Shown: piece after piece, positions 53,425-61,349 of the stretch
Layout: each line of letters begins with the position of its first letter
How positions within the stretch are numbered: the first letter of the stretch is position 1
Assembly (NCBI RefSeq): GCF_965118635.1
Contig: NZ_CBCPHV010000003.1
Coordinates: 341,064 to 405,063, forward strand
Length of the DNA stretch: 64,000 nucleotides
Direction: 5' to 3'
Source of the DNA: Empedobacter brevis_A
GTDB taxonomy: Bacteria; Bacteroidota; Bacteroidia; Flavobacteriales; Weeksellaceae
Program-made: the position numbers and the translations under genes
The notes under the pieces: generated by a model
Seen by the model: the letters and a program-made list of their open reading frames with translations, nothing else
Databases searched by the model: none
What the model was told of the DNA's origin: nothing

Positions 53425-53501
53425 TTCCGTTATCTCAACAAGCAACAAATAAGTGGTCGAAAAATTCTAGCCTTATTTGTTTAGATGCTAAACCAACGGA
53501 A
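53425..53501 (-). promoter_or_regulatory. Possible structured leader RNA of rpsB
   Basis: The rpsI-rpsB gap can form nested stems: an outer 7-bp stem pairing 53425-53431 with 53495-53501 (ttccgtt/aacggaa) and an inner 10-bp stem pairing 53444-53453 with 53472-53481 (aacaaataag/cttatttgtt). No T tract follows, so it does not look like a terminator. Ribosomal-protein autoregulation is an inference. Confidence 0.4.
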
Positions 53502-53528
53502 AATGGATTTTTTAATGAATTGAATAAA

Positions 53529-53915
53529 TTAACGTTTAGAGAATTGGAATTTCTTACGCGCTTTCTTTTGACCGAATTTTTTACGTTCAACCATACGTGG
53601 GTCACGTGTTAATAACCCTTCTGGTTTTAATTGTAAACGAAAATCTGCGTCAATTTCACATAAAGCTCTAGAAATTGCTAAACGAATTGCTTCAGCTTGA
53701 CCAGTGATTCCACCACCAAATACTTTGATATCTACATTGTATTTCTCTTTCGTACCAGTGATTAAAAATGGTTGTTCTACTTTGTATTGTAATACTGCTG
53801 TAGGGAAGTAGTTTGCTAACTCGCGCCCGTTAATGAAGATTTCTCCATTACCTTCTTGTAAGTATACACGAGCAACAGATGTTTTTCTACGTCCGATTTT
53901 ATGAACTATTGCCAT
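53529..53915 (-). CDS. rpsI: 30S ribosomal protein S9
   Basis: Small-subunit protein whose C-terminal basic tail reaches the P site. It starts GRRKTSVARVYL near 8-19, contains GGGITGQAEAIRLAISRAL near 67-85, and ends with the conserved LTRDPRMVERKKFGQKKARK region and a terminal SKR. The 128 residues are standard. It follows rplM by 9 bp and is surely co-transcribed with it. Confidence 0.97.
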   Translation of the reverse strand: MAIVHKIGRRKTSVARVYLQEGNGEIFINGRELANYFPTAVLQYKVEQPFLITGTKEKYNVDIKVFGGGITGQAEAIRLAISRALCEIDADFRLQLKPEGLLTRDPRMVERKKFGQKKARKKFQFSKR

Positions 53916-53924
53916 GGAATTAGA

Positions 53925-54380
53925 TTATAAATATTCGTTAATATCGATTTGTTTTGGTTGTTGAGCTTCATGATTGTGCTCTGTACCAACAAATACATGT
54001 AAATTAGTCAATAATTTACTACCTAATTTATTTTTAGGTAACATTCCTTTTACTGACTTTTCGATTAAGCGTACAGGATCTTTTGCAAATACTTCTTTTG
54101 CAGTTAAAGATCTTTGTCCACCTGGGTAACCTGTGTGACGAATGTATAATTTGTCATCCCATTTGTTACCTGTTAATTGAATTTTGTCAGCGTTTAAAAC
54201 AATTACATAATCTCCACAATCTGCATGAGGAGTGAAGTTTGTTTTGTGCTTACCTCTGATAAGCTTCGCAACACCTGACGCTAAACGACCTAATGATAAG
54301 TCAGTAGCGTCCACAACTACCCATTCTTTTTGAGCAGTTTCTTTGTTGGCTGATGAAGTTTTGTAACTTAACGTGTCCAC
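53925..54380 (-). CDS. rplM: 50S ribosomal protein L13
   Basis: Large-subunit assembly protein. The GTG at 54380 is chosen as start, giving 151 residues beginning MDTLSYKTSSANK, the usual flavobacterial L13 N-terminus. A longer frame reaches 54440 but would begin upstream of the predicted transcription start, and a TTAAAAATC ribosome-binding-like motif precedes the GTG. The core motifs are EWVVVDATDLSLGRLAS and GKHKTNFTPHADCGDYV. The order rplM-rpsI-rpsB-tsf is conserved. Confidence 0.95.
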   Translation of the reverse strand: MDTLSYKTSSANKETAQKEWVVVDATDLSLGRLASGVAKLIRGKHKTNFTPHADCGDYVIVLNADKIQLTGNKWDDKLYIRHTGYPGGQRSLTAKEVFAKDPVRLIEKSVKGMLPKNKLGSKLLTNLHVFVGTEHNHEAQQPKQIDINEYL

Positions 54381-54429
54381 TATCTTGATTTTTAATATTT
54401 TATAAATTACCGACAATCCGATCGGGGTG

Positions 54430-54460
54430 CAAATGTACAAAATGATTCTGTTTTCCCAAA
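54430..54460 (-). promoter_or_regulatory. Promoter of rplM-rpsI
   Basis: On the minus strand TTTG at 54460-54457, a 19-bp spacer and TACATTTG at 54437-54430 match the Bacteroidota consensus exactly. Transcription would start near 54423, inside the longer rplM frame, supporting the GTG at 54380. Confidence 0.75.
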
Positions 54461-54667
54461 AGATTTTAGGAATTATTCATCACTTTGAATGATTTGTACC
54501 ATTTATATGGTTGTCGAAACGTTTGCAAAATTACGTTAATTAATTGAATATCCAATATTTTTTCGAAATAGAAATACAATTTACCTAATATATCTATAAG
54601 ATGAATTTTAATGAAGAATAAATATTGTTTTACAATGTAATCGGTTAACTAAATAATAAATGAATTG

Positions 54668-54705
54668 AAAAGCGTGCGATTCAAAATTTGAATCGCACGC
54701 TTTTT
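54668..54705 (-). terminator. Terminator after the FAH-family gene
   Basis: Fifteen-pair stem agcgtgcgattcaaa/tttgaatcgcacgct, 20 bp past the stop at 54725. The T tail on the minus strand is only four bases, but the stem is long and G+C-containing. Confidence 0.8.
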
Positions 54706-54724
54706 AGTTATCAGATATGTTATT

Positions 54725-55585
54725 TTAATCTTTTGAAAAAGGCAAAATAGTTTGAGTTGTAGATCCTAAACCTTCAATTCCGTATTCGATAACATCTCCT
54801 GGTTTTAACCATACTTGAGGTGTTTTTCCCATTCCTGAACCTGCAGGAGATCCTGTAGAAATGATGTCACCAGGCATGAATGACATGAATTGAGATAAAT
54901 AAGATATTAATTTAGGAATACGATAAATAAAATCGCTTGTATTTCCATCTTGCATTAATTCTCCATTTAATTTTAACCAAACTCGTAGATTATTTACATC
55001 TTCAATTTCGTCTTTTGTAGCAATAAAAGGACCAACAGGAGCAAATGTATCACATCCTTTTCCTTTGTCCCAAGTTCCTCCGCGCTCTGTTTGGAAAGCT
55101 CGTTCAGAAACATCATTAATTAATGCATAACCATAAACATGGTTCATAGCTTCTTCTTCTGTAACGTTGTTTGCTTTTTTACCAATGATGATACAAAGTT
55201 CTGTTTCCCAGTCCATTTTTGTAGAACCATTAGGTTGCATAATTCCATCCTGAGGTCCACAGAAAGATTGATTAGCTTTGATAAACATAATTGGTTCTGC
55301 TTGTTGTTGCAAACCTGTTTCTTTTACGTGATCATCAAAATTAAGTCCTACACAAACAATTTTCCCTGGACGAGTTAAAGGTGTTCCAATACGGATATCA
55401 TCTTCAACTAAAGGCAAACTGTTAATGTTTTGCTCAATATATTTTTTTAAAGTTTCTTGTTTTTCATCATTACCGAAAAAATCTTCATCATATACGATTC
55501 CTGATGCTGAAACATCAAATTTTGTCCCATCGATAATGATCCCTGATTTTTCTTGACCTTTCGGTCCGAATCTAAAAATTTTCAT
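54725..55585 (-). CDS. Fumarylacetoacetate hydrolase family protein
   Basis: 286 residues from the ATG at 55585. The family core is present: KIVCVGLNFDDHVKE near 75-89, DWETELCIIIGKKAN near 127-141 with metal-binding acids, NDVSERAFQ near 160 and STGSPAGSGMGK near 247-258. Enzymes of this fold cleave C-C bonds of beta-diketone-like acids (acylpyruvases, ureidoglycolate lyases and others), so the substrate is open. A TTG further upstream lies close to the candidate -7 box and is rejected as the start. Confidence 0.88.
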   Translation of the reverse strand: MKIFRFGPKGQEKSGIIIDGTKFDVSASGIVYDEDFFGNDEKQETLKKYIEQNINSLPLVEDDIRIGTPLTRPGKIVCVGLNFDDHVKETGLQQQAEPIMFIKANQSFCGPQDGIMQPNGSTKMDWETELCIIIGKKANNVTEEEAMNHVYGYALINDVSERAFQTERGGTWDKGKGCDTFAPVGPFIATKDEIEDVNNLRVWLKLNGELMQDGNTSDFIYRIPKLISYLSQFMSFMPGDIISTGSPAGSGMGKTPQVWLKPGDVIEYGIEGLGSTTQTILPFSKD

Positions 55586-55607
55586 TTTCTTTATATTTTT
55601 TCCGAAG

Positions 55608-55615
55608 CAAATATA
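55608..55615 (-). promoter_or_regulatory. Candidate -7 box of the FAH-family gene
   Basis: TATATTTG on the minus strand, 22 nt before the ATG at 55585. A TTG lies 16 nt further upstream, shorter than the usual spacer. Confidence 0.4.
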
Positions 55616-55648
55616 CAACGATTAGATTTTTCAAGATTAAATAAAAAA

Positions 55649-55675
55649 AAGACATCTGTCAGTAACAGATGTCTT
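55649..55675 (-). terminator. Terminator of the acyl-CoA dehydrogenase gene
   Basis: Eleven-pair stem aagacatctgt/acagatgtctt with a 5-nt loop and an eight-base T run on the minus strand. Confidence 0.9.
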
Positions 55676-55711
55676 AAGTAAATAAATATATTTTTATTTA
55701 TTCAAAAAAAG

Positions 55712-56851
55712 TTATTTAGCAATTCCTCTCGAAATTACAATTTTTTGAATTTCTGATGTTCCTTCGTAAATCTGAGTAATCTTTGCATCGCGCATTAAAC
55801 GTTCCACATGATATTCACGTACATAACCATTTCCTCCGTGAATTTGAACAGCTTCTGAAGCAACTTCATTTGCTGTTTTAGAAGCAAATAATTTTGCCAT
55901 GGCACCAGAAATTGAGATGTCTTTTCCTTCATCTTTCTCAACTGCAGCTTTGAAACATAACATACGAGCAGCCGTAATATTTGTTGCCATGTCTGCTAAT
56001 TTGAATGCAACTGCTTGATGATTGATAATTTCTGTTTTGAATGCTTTACGAATTTTTGCATAATCTAATGCTAATTCATAAGCTCCTTGTGCGATACCTA
56101 AAGCTTGAGAAGCAATACCAATACGACCTCCGTTTAAAACATTCATTGCGAAAGCAAATCCAAATCCATCTTCGCCAATACGGTTTTCTTTTGGAACTTT
56201 TACATCATTAAAAAATAATGAATGTGTATCTGAACCACGAATTCCCATTTTTTGTTCTTTTGGTCCAACTTCAAAACCTTCCCATCCTTTTTCTACAATA
56301 AAAGCATTGATTCCTTTGTGTCCTTTTTCTGGGTTAGTTTGAGCAATTACCAAATATGTAGAAGCTGTACTTCCGTTGGTAATCCAGTTTTTTGTACCAT
56401 TTAATAAATAGTAATCTCCCATATCTACAGCAGTAGTTTTTTGAGAAGTTGCGTCTGAACCAGCATCTGGTTCTGATAAACAAAAAGCTCCAATTACTTG
56501 ACCTGAAGCTAATGGAACTAAATATTTTTGTTTTTGATCTTCGTTACAATATTTTTCCATACCAGCACAAACCAAAGAGTTGTTTACTGACATAACAACA
56601 GCAGCCGAAGCATCAACTTTTGCTATTTCTTCCATTGCAACTACGTAAGAAACGCTATCTAAACCTGATCCTCCGTATTTAGGGTCAACCATCATTCCTA
56701 AGAATCCAAGTTCTCCCATTTTCTTTACTGCGTCTGTTGGAAAAGTTGACGTTTCGTCACGTTCGATAACTCCAGGTAATAATTCAGCTTTAGCAAAGTC
56801 ACGTGCTGCTTGTTGAATCATTAATTGTTCTTCCGATAATTGAAAATTCAT
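55712..56851 (-). CDS. Acyl-CoA dehydrogenase
   Basis: 379-residue FAD enzyme that oxidises an acyl-CoA to the trans-2-enoyl-CoA. Signatures are GAFCLSEPDAGSDA near 125-138 and QIHGGNGYVREY near 337. The catalytic glutamate is in IYEGTSEIQ near 363, the position used by short-chain and butyryl-CoA dehydrogenases. Chain-length preference cannot be read safely. No electron-transfer flavoprotein gene is nearby. It probably forms a single-gene transcript ending at the hairpin at 55649. Confidence 0.94.
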   Translation of the reverse strand: MNFQLSEEQLMIQQAARDFAKAELLPGVIERDETSTFPTDAVKKMGELGFLGMMVDPKYGGSGLDSVSYVVAMEEIAKVDASAAVVMSVNNSLVCAGMEKYCNEDQKQKYLVPLASGQVIGAFCLSEPDAGSDATSQKTTAVDMGDYYLLNGTKNWITNGSTASTYLVIAQTNPEKGHKGINAFIVEKGWEGFEVGPKEQKMGIRGSDTHSLFFNDVKVPKENRIGEDGFGFAFAMNVLNGGRIGIASQALGIAQGAYELALDYAKIRKAFKTEIINHQAVAFKLADMATNITAARMLCFKAAVEKDEGKDISISGAMAKLFASKTANEVASEAVQIHGGNGYVREYHVERLMRDAKITQIYEGTSEIQKIVISRGIAK

Positions 56852-56886
56852 GTGATTATTTTTTTATGGTTTTTATTATTTTAATT

Positions 56887-57681
56887 TTACTCAAATTTCA
56901 GAGAAAAAACAAATGCTCTGGTTGATAATGAATTTAAACTTCCAGTCCAATATTGATCTGTAGAAGGTTTGTCAGGGACAATTTCATTATTAAAGAAGAA
57001 CATTCCTTTTAGTGCTGGAGTTAGCTTAAATCGTTTGAAATAAATTTCAACTCCAATTTCAGCTTGCCAGTTAAAGTTATTCGTTGTTGTTCTGAAAACT
57101 CCAGTTTTATTATCGTCTTCTTTATTTTCGTTTGATTGTAAATTCATCAAATAACCCAAACCACCTTGTATATATGGACGAGTATTATACCAACGATTTC
57201 CATGAAAATTTAACAATAATGGAATTTCAACATAGGTAGATTTCACTTCACGTTTTACATTGGGATCATCTAAGTAATTAGTATCATCTGTTGGTGTTTC
57301 TGCCAATGGTGCATTACGGAAATATAGAATACGTTGAGAAAAATGCAAACCAGGTTCTGATTTTAAATCGATGTAATCATTTACACGCATTTTTGCGATT
57401 AACCCGACAGAGAAACCAGCTTTACTTTCTTGATCTAAATAAACCAAACCATACTTATTTACTCCATCCCCAGGTGTTGTTGGATAAGTAGGTGATGTTT
57501 TGTCAATTGCTTTTGGAACAATCTTGTAACTCATGATATTAGTTCCCAAGAAATATCCAAAACTAAATTTTTTCTGATCAGTTTCAGTTCTGTTTTCGCT
57601 TCTATCATTATTAGGACGAAACTGTGCATTTGCAATACTTGCAACAGTTAACGATAATGCGATGATTAGATTTTTTCTCAT
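56887..57681 (-). CDS. porT: PorT/SprT-like type IX secretion outer-membrane protein
   Basis: 264 residues with a signal peptide (ending SIANAQ) and a porin-like beta-barrel of about eight strands, ending in a terminal Phe-containing strand (FVFSLKFE). The segment SFGYFLGTNIMSYKI near 40 and KSTYVEIPLLLNFHGNR near 143-159 match the T9SS PorT pattern. Its location directly after ubiE is the usual place of porT/sprT in flavobacteria. T9SS use in this organism is also shown by sorting domains in two window proteins. The call is by pattern and synteny. Confidence 0.8.
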   Translation of the reverse strand: MRKNLIIALSLTVASIANAQFRPNNDRSENRTETDQKKFSFGYFLGTNIMSYKIVPKAIDKTSPTYPTTPGDGVNKYGLVYLDQESKAGFSVGLIAKMRVNDYIDLKSEPGLHFSQRILYFRNAPLAETPTDDTNYLDDPNVKREVKSTYVEIPLLLNFHGNRWYNTRPYIQGGLGYLMNLQSNENKEDDNKTGVFRTTTNNFNWQAEIGVEIYFKRFKLTPALKGMFFFNNEIVPDKPSTDQYWTGSLNSLSTRAFVFSLKFE

Positions 57682-57707
57682 AGACTTTCAACGAATAACA
57701 AGCAAAT

Positions 57708-58448
57708 TTATTTTATACTTTTATAAATGCTTGCAATACCAAAAGTAAGTTTTTTATCAATAGGTTGTGTGAAATTTACACTTTTCAAAATGTTTTTCAT
57801 TTCTTCTCCATGTGGAAAAGCACGAACAGAGTCAGGTAAATAAGTGTATGCACTTTGGTCTTTTGAAACCATTTTACCAATTGCAGGCAAAATATTTTTA
57901 GAATAAAACGTGTACAATTGTTTCATAGGAAATGAAGTTGGATACGAGAATTCTAAAATAATAAAAGTTCCTCCTGGTCGTAAAATACGATTAATTTCGG
58001 CTAAACCTTTTTCCAGGTTTTCAAAATTACGAACACCAAAAGAAACCGTAACACAATCGAATGTATTATCTGGGAAAGGTAAATTTTCTGAATCTCCTTG
58101 TACCATTTCGATACGATTTTCCAATCCAGCTTCTTTTACTTTTTTGCGACCAACTTCTAACATTCCGTTAGATAAATCCAATCCAGTAATTTTGGCATCG
58201 GTATTTTTCCCCATCATAATAGCTAAATCTCCTGTTCCTGTTGCGATATCTAAAATCGTTTTAGGATGAGAAGCTTTTACCATTTTGATGACATCTTTTC
58301 GCCACTGAATGTCGATTCCCATAGATAAAACACGATTTAATAAATCGTATTTAGGGGAAATATTATCGAACATTTGTTCGACTTGTTTCTTTTTATTTAA
58401 ATCTGATGCTTCGTAAGGAGTTACAGCATCGTGTTGATGATTTGCCAT
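57708..58448 (-). CDS. ubiE: Demethylmenaquinone methyltransferase
   Basis: SAM-dependent C-methyltransferase, last step of menaquinone synthesis. The family motifs are YDLLNRVLSMGIDIQWR near 34-50, LDIATGTGDLA near 66-76, and VRNFENLEKGLAEINRILRPGG near 137 (partly cited). The 246 residues are standard. Since flavobacteria use menaquinone, the menaquinone rather than ubiquinone reaction is expected. porT follows by 26 bp. Confidence 0.94.
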   Translation of the reverse strand: MANHQHDAVTPYEASDLNKKKQVEQMFDNISPKYDLLNRVLSMGIDIQWRKDVIKMVKASHPKTILDIATGTGDLAIMMGKNTDAKITGLDLSNGMLEVGRKKVKEAGLENRIEMVQGDSENLPFPDNTFDCVTVSFGVRNFENLEKGLAEINRILRPGGTFIILEFSYPTSFPMKQLYTFYSKNILPAIGKMVSKDQSAYTYLPDSVRAFPHGEEMKNILKSVNFTQPIDKKLTFGIASIYKSIK

Positions 58449-58473
58449 TTTGTAAAGTTATAAAATCTAAATC

Positions 58474-59037
58474 TTATTCGTAATTTTCGAAATAGAATTG
58501 TTTAAAATCTTCTTTGTTAAATATTTTTGATAAATCTGTAGCTTTTTCGCTACCTGCACTTTTAATAAACATTTTAGGATAATCCTGATCGATGTTGTAG
58601 TAAAAATTTTCGATGTATAACTGAGAAGATTTTTCGATGATTCCGTGATATATTTTGTTTTCTATTGCAATGTTATTTGATAAAAAGATAGAATCCTTAT
58701 TTTTTCTAACTCCATAAGGTCGAGTAAATGTGTAATATTCTTGGCGAGCAGGATTTATAAAGCCATTAGCTCTTGTAATATTTACAATTGTATCTACATT
58801 TTTGTTATTAAAATTATAAACAATATGTGTTTTTCCTTTTTTCAATTCCACTCGTGCATTTTGTTGTGGTGCAATTGTAAAATCTTTATCGTTAATTTTG
58901 ATTGTCAAGGTTTTGTTTGATGGATTATCAATTACATATCCGTCTTTTTTATTCAAAAAAGAATTATAGATAATAACGATTAAAGCAATTAATCCACAGA
59001 CAATTAAAAGACCAATTAATGAAGAATTTTTTTTCAT
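58474..59037 (-). CDS. Membrane-anchored protein of unknown function
   Basis: 187 residues: one N-terminal transmembrane helix (about 9-27) and a soluble beta-rich domain to the C-terminus. I recognise no family. It lies 25 bp upstream of ubiE, so it is probably co-transcribed with ubiE and porT. The starts of this gene and the divergent KAS III gene are 124 bp apart. Confidence 0.65.
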   Translation of the reverse strand: MKKNSSLIGLLIVCGLIALIVIIYNSFLNKKDGYVIDNPSNKTLTIKINDKDFTIAPQQNARVELKKGKTHIVYNFNNKNVDTIVNITRANGFINPARQEYYTFTRPYGVRKNKDSIFLSNNIAIENKIYHGIIEKSSQLYIENFYYNIDQDYPKMFIKSAGSEKATDLSKIFNKEDFKQFYFENYE

Positions 59038-59114
59038 GCTGCTAAATTAATTATACTTTATTAATTTCGGTATGAGTTATTACATATTTTTCATTACTAT
59101 TTTAATGAAATGTG

Positions 59115-59122
59115 TAACTTTG
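59115..59122 (+). promoter_or_regulatory. Candidate promoter of the KAS III gene
   Basis: TAACTTTG matches TAnnTTTG, 39 nt before the ATG at 59162. It supports that ATG over an earlier in-frame one at 59072. No -33 TTTG was found. Confidence 0.5.
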
Positions 59123-59161
59123 TCGCTATTATTTTTATTATTAAAATTGAACAATATTAAT

Positions 59162-60235
59162 ATGATAAACTCTGTAATTACAGGTTCTGGACACTACCTA
59201 CCAAATAGAATTGTTACGAATGAAGATTTTATTAACCACGAATTTTATGACGAAACTGGAAATCGTTTAGAAAAAACTGGTGAAGAAATCACGCGCAAAT
59301 TTGAGGAAATTACAGAAATCAGAGAAAGAAGATATGTAGAAGATGATTTATTAAATTCTGACATCGCAACTTTTGCAGCTAAAAAAGCAATTGAAGAATC
59401 TGGTGTTAATCCAGAAGAATTAGATTATATTATCGTTGGACACAATTTTGGTGATATAGATCCTGTTGGTCATCAAATAGATATTATGCCATCAATTTCG
59501 GCAAAGGTTAAACATAATTTAGGAATTAAAAACCTAAAATGTAAACCTTATGATATGACTTTTGGTTGTCCAGGTTGGATAGAATCTTTGATATTAGCTC
59601 ATCAATTTATTCAAAGCAATATTGCAAAGAAAATTTTGGTAATCGGTTCAGATACTTTATCTCGTGCTGTAGATCCACATGACAGATCTGCTATGATTTT
59701 TGCAGATGGAGCAGGAGCAGTAGTTTTAGAAGCGAAAGAAGCAGATTATAAATATGGAATTTTAAATCATGAAACATTAAGTTATACAGGAGATGAATTA
59801 GCTTACTTAACAAATAATGTTTCTGTTAATCCAGATTTCAAAGGTTCGGTTAAAACAATTAATATGAAAGGTCGTAAAGTTTACGAATTTGTATTAAAAA
59901 ACGTTCCACCAGCAATCAAAGAATTGTTAGATGAAACTAATTTATCAATTACAGATATAGATAAAATTTTATTGCACCAAGCCAATGCAAAAATGGATCA
60001 TGCCATGATAGAACGTTTGTATAAATTATATGGCGTTTCAGTTCCAGAAAAAATAGATCCAATGACGGTTCAATTCTTAGGAAATACATCTGTAGCAACT
60101 GTTCCTACAATGTTTGATTTGATTAAAAAAGGAGAATTAGCTCCTCATCAATTTCATGCAGATGATAAAATTATTTTAGCTTCTGTAGGAGCAACAATGA
60201 ACATTAATGCGGTAATTTACCAATTCGAGAAATAA
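59162..60235 (+). CDS. Beta-ketoacyl-ACP synthase III family enzyme
   Basis: 357 residues with the FabH-type triad: Cys136 (FGCPGW), His272 (LLHQAN) and Asn308 (LGNTSVAT). The N-terminus VITGSGHYLPNRIVTNEDF and RYVEDDLLNSDIA are family-like. It has an insertion near 25-50 relative to canonical FabH and may use a different primer or acyl donor. It is not next to rpmF-accB, where fabH often sits. Whether it is the housekeeping initiator or a specialised KAS III is open. An upstream in-frame ATG is rejected because of the promoter and because the family start fits here. aroC starts 21 bp after it. Confidence 0.88.
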   Translation: MINSVITGSGHYLPNRIVTNEDFINHEFYDETGNRLEKTGEEITRKFEEITEIRERRYVEDDLLNSDIATFAAKKAIEESGVNPEELDYIIVGHNFGDIDPVGHQIDIMPSISAKVKHNLGIKNLKCKPYDMTFGCPGWIESLILAHQFIQSNIAKKILVIGSDTLSRAVDPHDRSAMIFADGAGAVVLEAKEADYKYGILNHETLSYTGDELAYLTNNVSVNPDFKGSVKTINMKGRKVYEFVLKNVPPAIKELLDETNLSITDIDKILLHQANAKMDHAMIERLYKLYGVSVPEKIDPMTVQFLGNTSVATVPTMFDLIKKGELAPHQFHADDKIILASVGATMNINAVIYQFEK

Positions 60236-60256
60236 AAATATAACACATAAATTATT

Positions 60257-61315
60257 GTGAATACATTCGGAAGATTATTTAAAATCTCAACTTTTGGAGA
60301 AAGTCATGGTGTAGCTATTGGCGGAGTAATTGATGGCGTTCCAAGTGGAATCGAATTAGATTTTGATTGGATTCAAGCACAATTAGATCGTCGTAAACCA
60401 GGACAATCTGCAATTGTCACGCAACGAAAAGAACCTGATACAGTACAATTTCTTTCAGGAATTTTTGACGGAAAAACAACAGGTGCCTCTATCGGTTTTA
60501 TTATTCCGAATGATAATCAAAAATCACACGATTACGATCATATCAAAGGTGTTTTTCGTCCTTCTCATGCCGATTTTACATACGAAACAAAATATGGCGT
60601 ACGAGATCATAGAGGTGGAGGAAGAACTTCTGCTCGAGAAACTGCAAATTGGGTTGTAGGTGGAGCTGTTGCAAAGCATGTAATTCCAAATATCAATATT
60701 ACAGCATATGTAAGTGGAGTAGGAGAATTGAAATTGACGAATGATTATTCTGAATTGGATTTTTCTAAAATTGAGGAAACAGCAGTTCGCTGTCCAGATT
60801 TAGAAATGGCAGAAAAAATGATTGATCGAATCAAAGAAATACGCAAAGAAGGTGATACAATTGGTGGAGAAGTAACTTGCGTAATTCAAAATGTACCTGT
60901 TGGTTTAGGTGAACCAATTTTTGATAAATTGCATGCGCGTTTAGGACAAGCCATGTTATCGATAAATGCTGTGAAAGGTTTTGAATACGGAGAAGGTTTT
61001 GCTTCTACATCTATGAAAGGTTCTGAAATGAATGATCAATTCAATCAAGATGGAACAACAAAAACCAATTATTCTGGAGGAATACAAGGTGGCGTTTCAA
61101 ATGGAATGGATATTTATTTCAAAGTAGCTTTCAAACCGGTTGCAACATTAATGCAAGAACAAACTACATTGAATGCAAATGGCGAAATGATAGAAATGCA
61201 TGGAAAAGGTCGTCACGATCCTTGTGTAGTGCCAAGAGCTGTTCCTATTGTAGAAAGCTTAGCTGCGATGGTTTTAGCTGATATGTTACTAATACAACGA
61301 ACAAGAAATATATAA
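60257..61315 (+). CDS. aroC: Chorismate synthase
   Basis: Converts EPSP to chorismate with reduced FMN, the last common step of aromatic amino-acid synthesis. The start is GTG, giving MNTFGRLFKISTFGESHG; no in-frame ATG lies nearby and the family N-terminus is complete. Other signatures are DRRKPGQS near 45 and DHRGGGRTSARETA near 117-130. The 352 residues are standard. It ends before a bidirectional terminator. Confidence 0.95.
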   Translation: MNTFGRLFKISTFGESHGVAIGGVIDGVPSGIELDFDWIQAQLDRRKPGQSAIVTQRKEPDTVQFLSGIFDGKTTGASIGFIIPNDNQKSHDYDHIKGVFRPSHADFTYETKYGVRDHRGGGRTSARETANWVVGGAVAKHVIPNINITAYVSGVGELKLTNDYSELDFSKIEETAVRCPDLEMAEKMIDRIKEIRKEGDTIGGEVTCVIQNVPVGLGEPIFDKLHARLGQAMLSINAVKGFEYGEGFASTSMKGSEMNDQFNQDGTTKTNYSGGIQGGVSNGMDIYFKVAFKPVATLMQEQTTLNANGEMIEMHGKGRHDPCVVPRAVPIVESLAAMVLADMLLIQRTRNI

Positions 61316-61349
61316 AAAAATCACGGTAAAAGTTTACCGTGATTTTTTT
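61314..61349. terminator. Bidirectional terminator between aroC and the M24 gene
   Basis: Stem aaaaaaatcacggtaaa/tttaccgtgattttttt with a 2-nt centre, overlapping the aroC stop on one side and the M24 gene stop on the other. Confidence 0.9.
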
